A DNA stretch of 8,239 bases from an uncultured Collinsella sp. GTDB taxonomy: Bacteria > Actinomycetota > Coriobacteriia > Coriobacteriales > Coriobacteriaceae. Under the pieces are notes generated by a model. That model saw nothing but the letters and a program-made list of their open reading frames with translations, was not told the DNA's origin and made no database searches. The position numbers and the translations under genes are program-made. The stretch spans positions 1-8,239 of the forward strand of contig CAUDVX010000060.1 in assembly GCA_958452935.1 (NCBI GenBank), written 5' to 3'. This document shows, piece by piece, positions 7,055 through 8,239 of the stretch; the first letter of the stretch is position 1; every line of letters starts with the position of its first letter.

Positions 7055-7099
7055 AAACGGCGCGAATTGCACGCCGGCTTGATTGACTCGCGTCGACGA

Positions 7100-8122
7100 T
7101 TACTCGCCGTCGATGTCGGTCGCGACGGCCTCCTCAATAGCCTCGACGCCTTCGACCGACAGATCCTCTTTGCCGTGGCAGAACTTCTTATCGACCCAGC
7201 CGGTCAGGATCGGAGCCATGATTGCCGTGATGATGACGGCGGTGGCGATCTGGGCGTACGCGGTGGGCGCAAGTTCGGCGTAGCGCGGTGCGACCTCGGC
7301 GAGGGCGACCGGCGTGGTCATAGCCGTGCCGGCGATAGTGGAGCAGGCAACGGCCGCCTTGCCGTTACCACCGCACAGGCGCTCGAACGCAAAGGTGATG
7401 GGGCCGACGATAAAGAGCGTGATGAGGCCCAGCAGGATGCCCGAAATACCGCCGGTGATAAAGCTCGAAAGGCTCATGGATGCACCGAGCTGAAAACCGA
7501 TGACAGCGATCGCGGGATTGGCGCCGGGGACCAGCAGGTTCTTGATGAACGGGAAGAGGTTGCCCAGAACCATGCCGATAACAAGCGGCAGGATGGAGCC
7601 GACGATGGTGCCGACGGGGATGTTGGCGAGACCCGAGACACCGAGGATGATCATGGTGACGGCGGGGCCGGCCGTAAAGAACAGGATACCGACGGCGCCC
7701 TGCTCGGACTCGTCGCCGAACTCGCCCATGATGCCCGTATAGAGCGCCATGTTGCAAAACGTAATGCCGCCGATGATTGAGACCGAGCTCAGGCCCAGGA
7801 AGTTGTCGTTAAAGAAATATGCCACACCCAAGCCAAGGGCGGCCGCAACAACAAGCTTGGGGATCAGTACGACGATGCCGGTCTTGATGGCGCCCGGCGT
7901 GGACTTAAAGCTGATGCCGGCACCCACGAAGAGCAGGATCGCAGCGACGATGGCATTGGAGCCGCCGCGGCAGGCAGCCGTAAAGAAGCCGCCGATCTCA
8001 AAGACCTGCGGACAGAAAGTGTTGAGCAAAAGGCCAACAATCATGGGATAGATCATGATGTCGCCCGGGATACGCGGTACCTTGAATTTCTTTTGCTCGT
8101 TGGCGGTCGCTTCCTGTGCCAT
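7100..8122 (-). CDS. kdgT: 2-keto-3-deoxygluconate permease family protein
   Basis: This 340-residue inner-membrane symporter resembles KdgT, which takes up 2-keto-3-deoxy-D-gluconate, a product of pectin and hexuronate breakdown, with protons. The N-terminus carries the family start KVPRIPGDIMIYPMIVGLLL at 14-33, the stretch TAACRGGSNAIVAAILLFVG at 48-67, and about ten hydrophobic helices over residues 22-310. GGITFCNMALYTGIMGEFGD at 118-137 and STIAGTAMTTPVALAEVAP at 261-279 are further conserved-looking patches. The length is near the family norm, with a short acidic C-terminal tail (residues 317-340). The ATG at 8122 is chosen because the protein then has the usual short N-terminal tail and a G-run (8131-8127) sits four bases upstream; an in-frame TTG at 8152 would add ten unlikely residues. 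No other uronate catabolic gene is in view, so the exact substrate is inferred from family alone. Confidence 0.88.
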   Translation of the reverse strand: MAQEATANEQKKFKVPRIPGDIMIYPMIVGLLLNTFCPQVFEIGGFFTAACRGGSNAIVAAILLFVGAGISFKSTPGAIKTGIVVLIPKLVVAAALGLGVAYFFNDNFLGLSSVSIIGGITFCNMALYTGIMGEFGDESEQGAVGILFFTAGPAVTMIILGVSGLANIPVGTIVGSILPLVIGMVLGNLFPFIKNLLVPGANPAIAVIGFQLGASMSLSSFITGGISGILLGLITLFIVGPITFAFERLCGGNGKAAVACSTIAGTAMTTPVALAEVAPRYAELAPTAYAQIATAVIITAIMAPILTGWVDKKFCHGKEDLSVEGVEAIEEAVATDIDGE

Positions 8123-8165
8123 GAAACCCCCATTTCCGCTGACGCAGAACAAAAGCCCACGTCAC

Positions 8166-8183
8166 ACTTTGCTACAGTAAAGT
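8166..8183. promoter_or_regulatory. Operator-like imperfect palindrome upstream of kdgT
   Basis: ACTTTGCTACAGTAAAGT (8166-8183) is an 18-bp palindrome with seven of nine base pairs matched; the mismatches are at 8171/8178 and at the centre. It ends 44 bases upstream of the kdgT start. It also contains the candidate plus-strand extended -10. The placement suits a site for a local transcription factor that controls kdgT and a divergent gene together. The regulator family cannot be told from this site alone. Confidence 0.45.
8170..8178 (+). promoter_or_regulatory. Candidate extended -10 promoter directed out of the right edge
   Basis: TGCTACAGT at 8170-8178 is identical to the candidate antiporter promoter at 737-729. 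It points to a divergent plus-strand gene starting at or beyond 8190. No clear -35 element is found at the normal distance. Confidence 0.35.
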
Positions 8184-8189
8184 TTGACC

Positions 8190-8239
8190 ATGGTACCAGA
8201 AGAAGCAGACCGGCTCGGTGAGAAATTCGATTCGTTGGG
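8190..8239 (+). CDS. Possible start of a divergent gene (cut by window edge)
   Basis: An ATG at 8190 opens a frame that stays open to the right edge (MVPEEADRLGEKFDSL). There is no ribosome binding site, and if the promoter at 8170-8178 is used the leader would be only about five bases, so translation would be nearly leaderless. A GTG at 8218-8220, in another frame, is an alternative start. Sixteen residues are too few to name a product. A regulator of the permease would be a common arrangement, but this is a guess. Confidence 0.25.
   Translation, partial: MVPEEADRLGEKFDSL

Noticed and set aside
6912..7060. Possible c-di-GMP riboswitch in the cyclase leader
   Set aside because: The conserved core of the known classes is not visible; the region is better described as two inverted repeats and a promoter.
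7067..7780. A 237-codon plus-strand frame opposite kdgT
   Set aside because: Highly charged, low-complexity translation opposite a clear membrane transporter; a shadow of base composition.

Overview
This is an ordinary housekeeping stretch of a GC-rich bacterial chromosome. It carries five protein genes, compact intergenic regions and no sign of a mobile element, CRISPR array, rRNA or tRNA. The strong G/C bias at third codon positions in purL and the transporters, the single-chain purL and the mix of transporters and a GGDEF protein suggest a gut Coriobacteriia member such as Collinsella. That placement is inference from general impression and was not tested by any search.

Layout. On the minus strand, 1-701 is the N-terminal part of a CPA2-type cation:proton antiporter that runs off the left edge. 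Divergent from it on the plus strand is purL (886-4632), a complete 1,248-residue single-chain FGAM synthase, closed by a strong intrinsic terminator (4671-4707). Immediately beyond is a plus-strand EamA-family transporter (4732-5667). It is followed by a short tail that contains one or two candidate small ORFs and a terminator whose T-run touches the stop codon of the convergent gene. On the minus strand lie a seven-helix membrane GGDEF diguanylate cyclase (5769-6911) and a 2-keto-3-deoxygluconate permease of the KdgT family (7100-8122). The last 117 bases hold the kdgT leader, an operator-like palindrome and perhaps the start of a divergent plus-strand gene.

Working together. The genes do not form one pathway. 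purL serves de novo purine synthesis, the KdgT homologue imports a pectin/uronate breakdown product, the GGDEF protein makes a signalling nucleotide, and the other two are an ion exchanger and a metabolite exporter. Each main gene appears to be its own transcription unit or nearly so. The clearest possible exception is the EamA gene, which has only 34 bases between the purL terminator and its start codon and so must depend on read-through or on a promoter upstream of that terminator.

No convincing novel multi-gene system is visible. The points most worth a second look are small: a candidate 24-codon ORF built into the terminator after the EamA gene, a possible attenuator-like leader before that gene, a hairpin-rich promoter region upstream of the cyclase, and a palindromic site between kdgT and whatever lies to its right.
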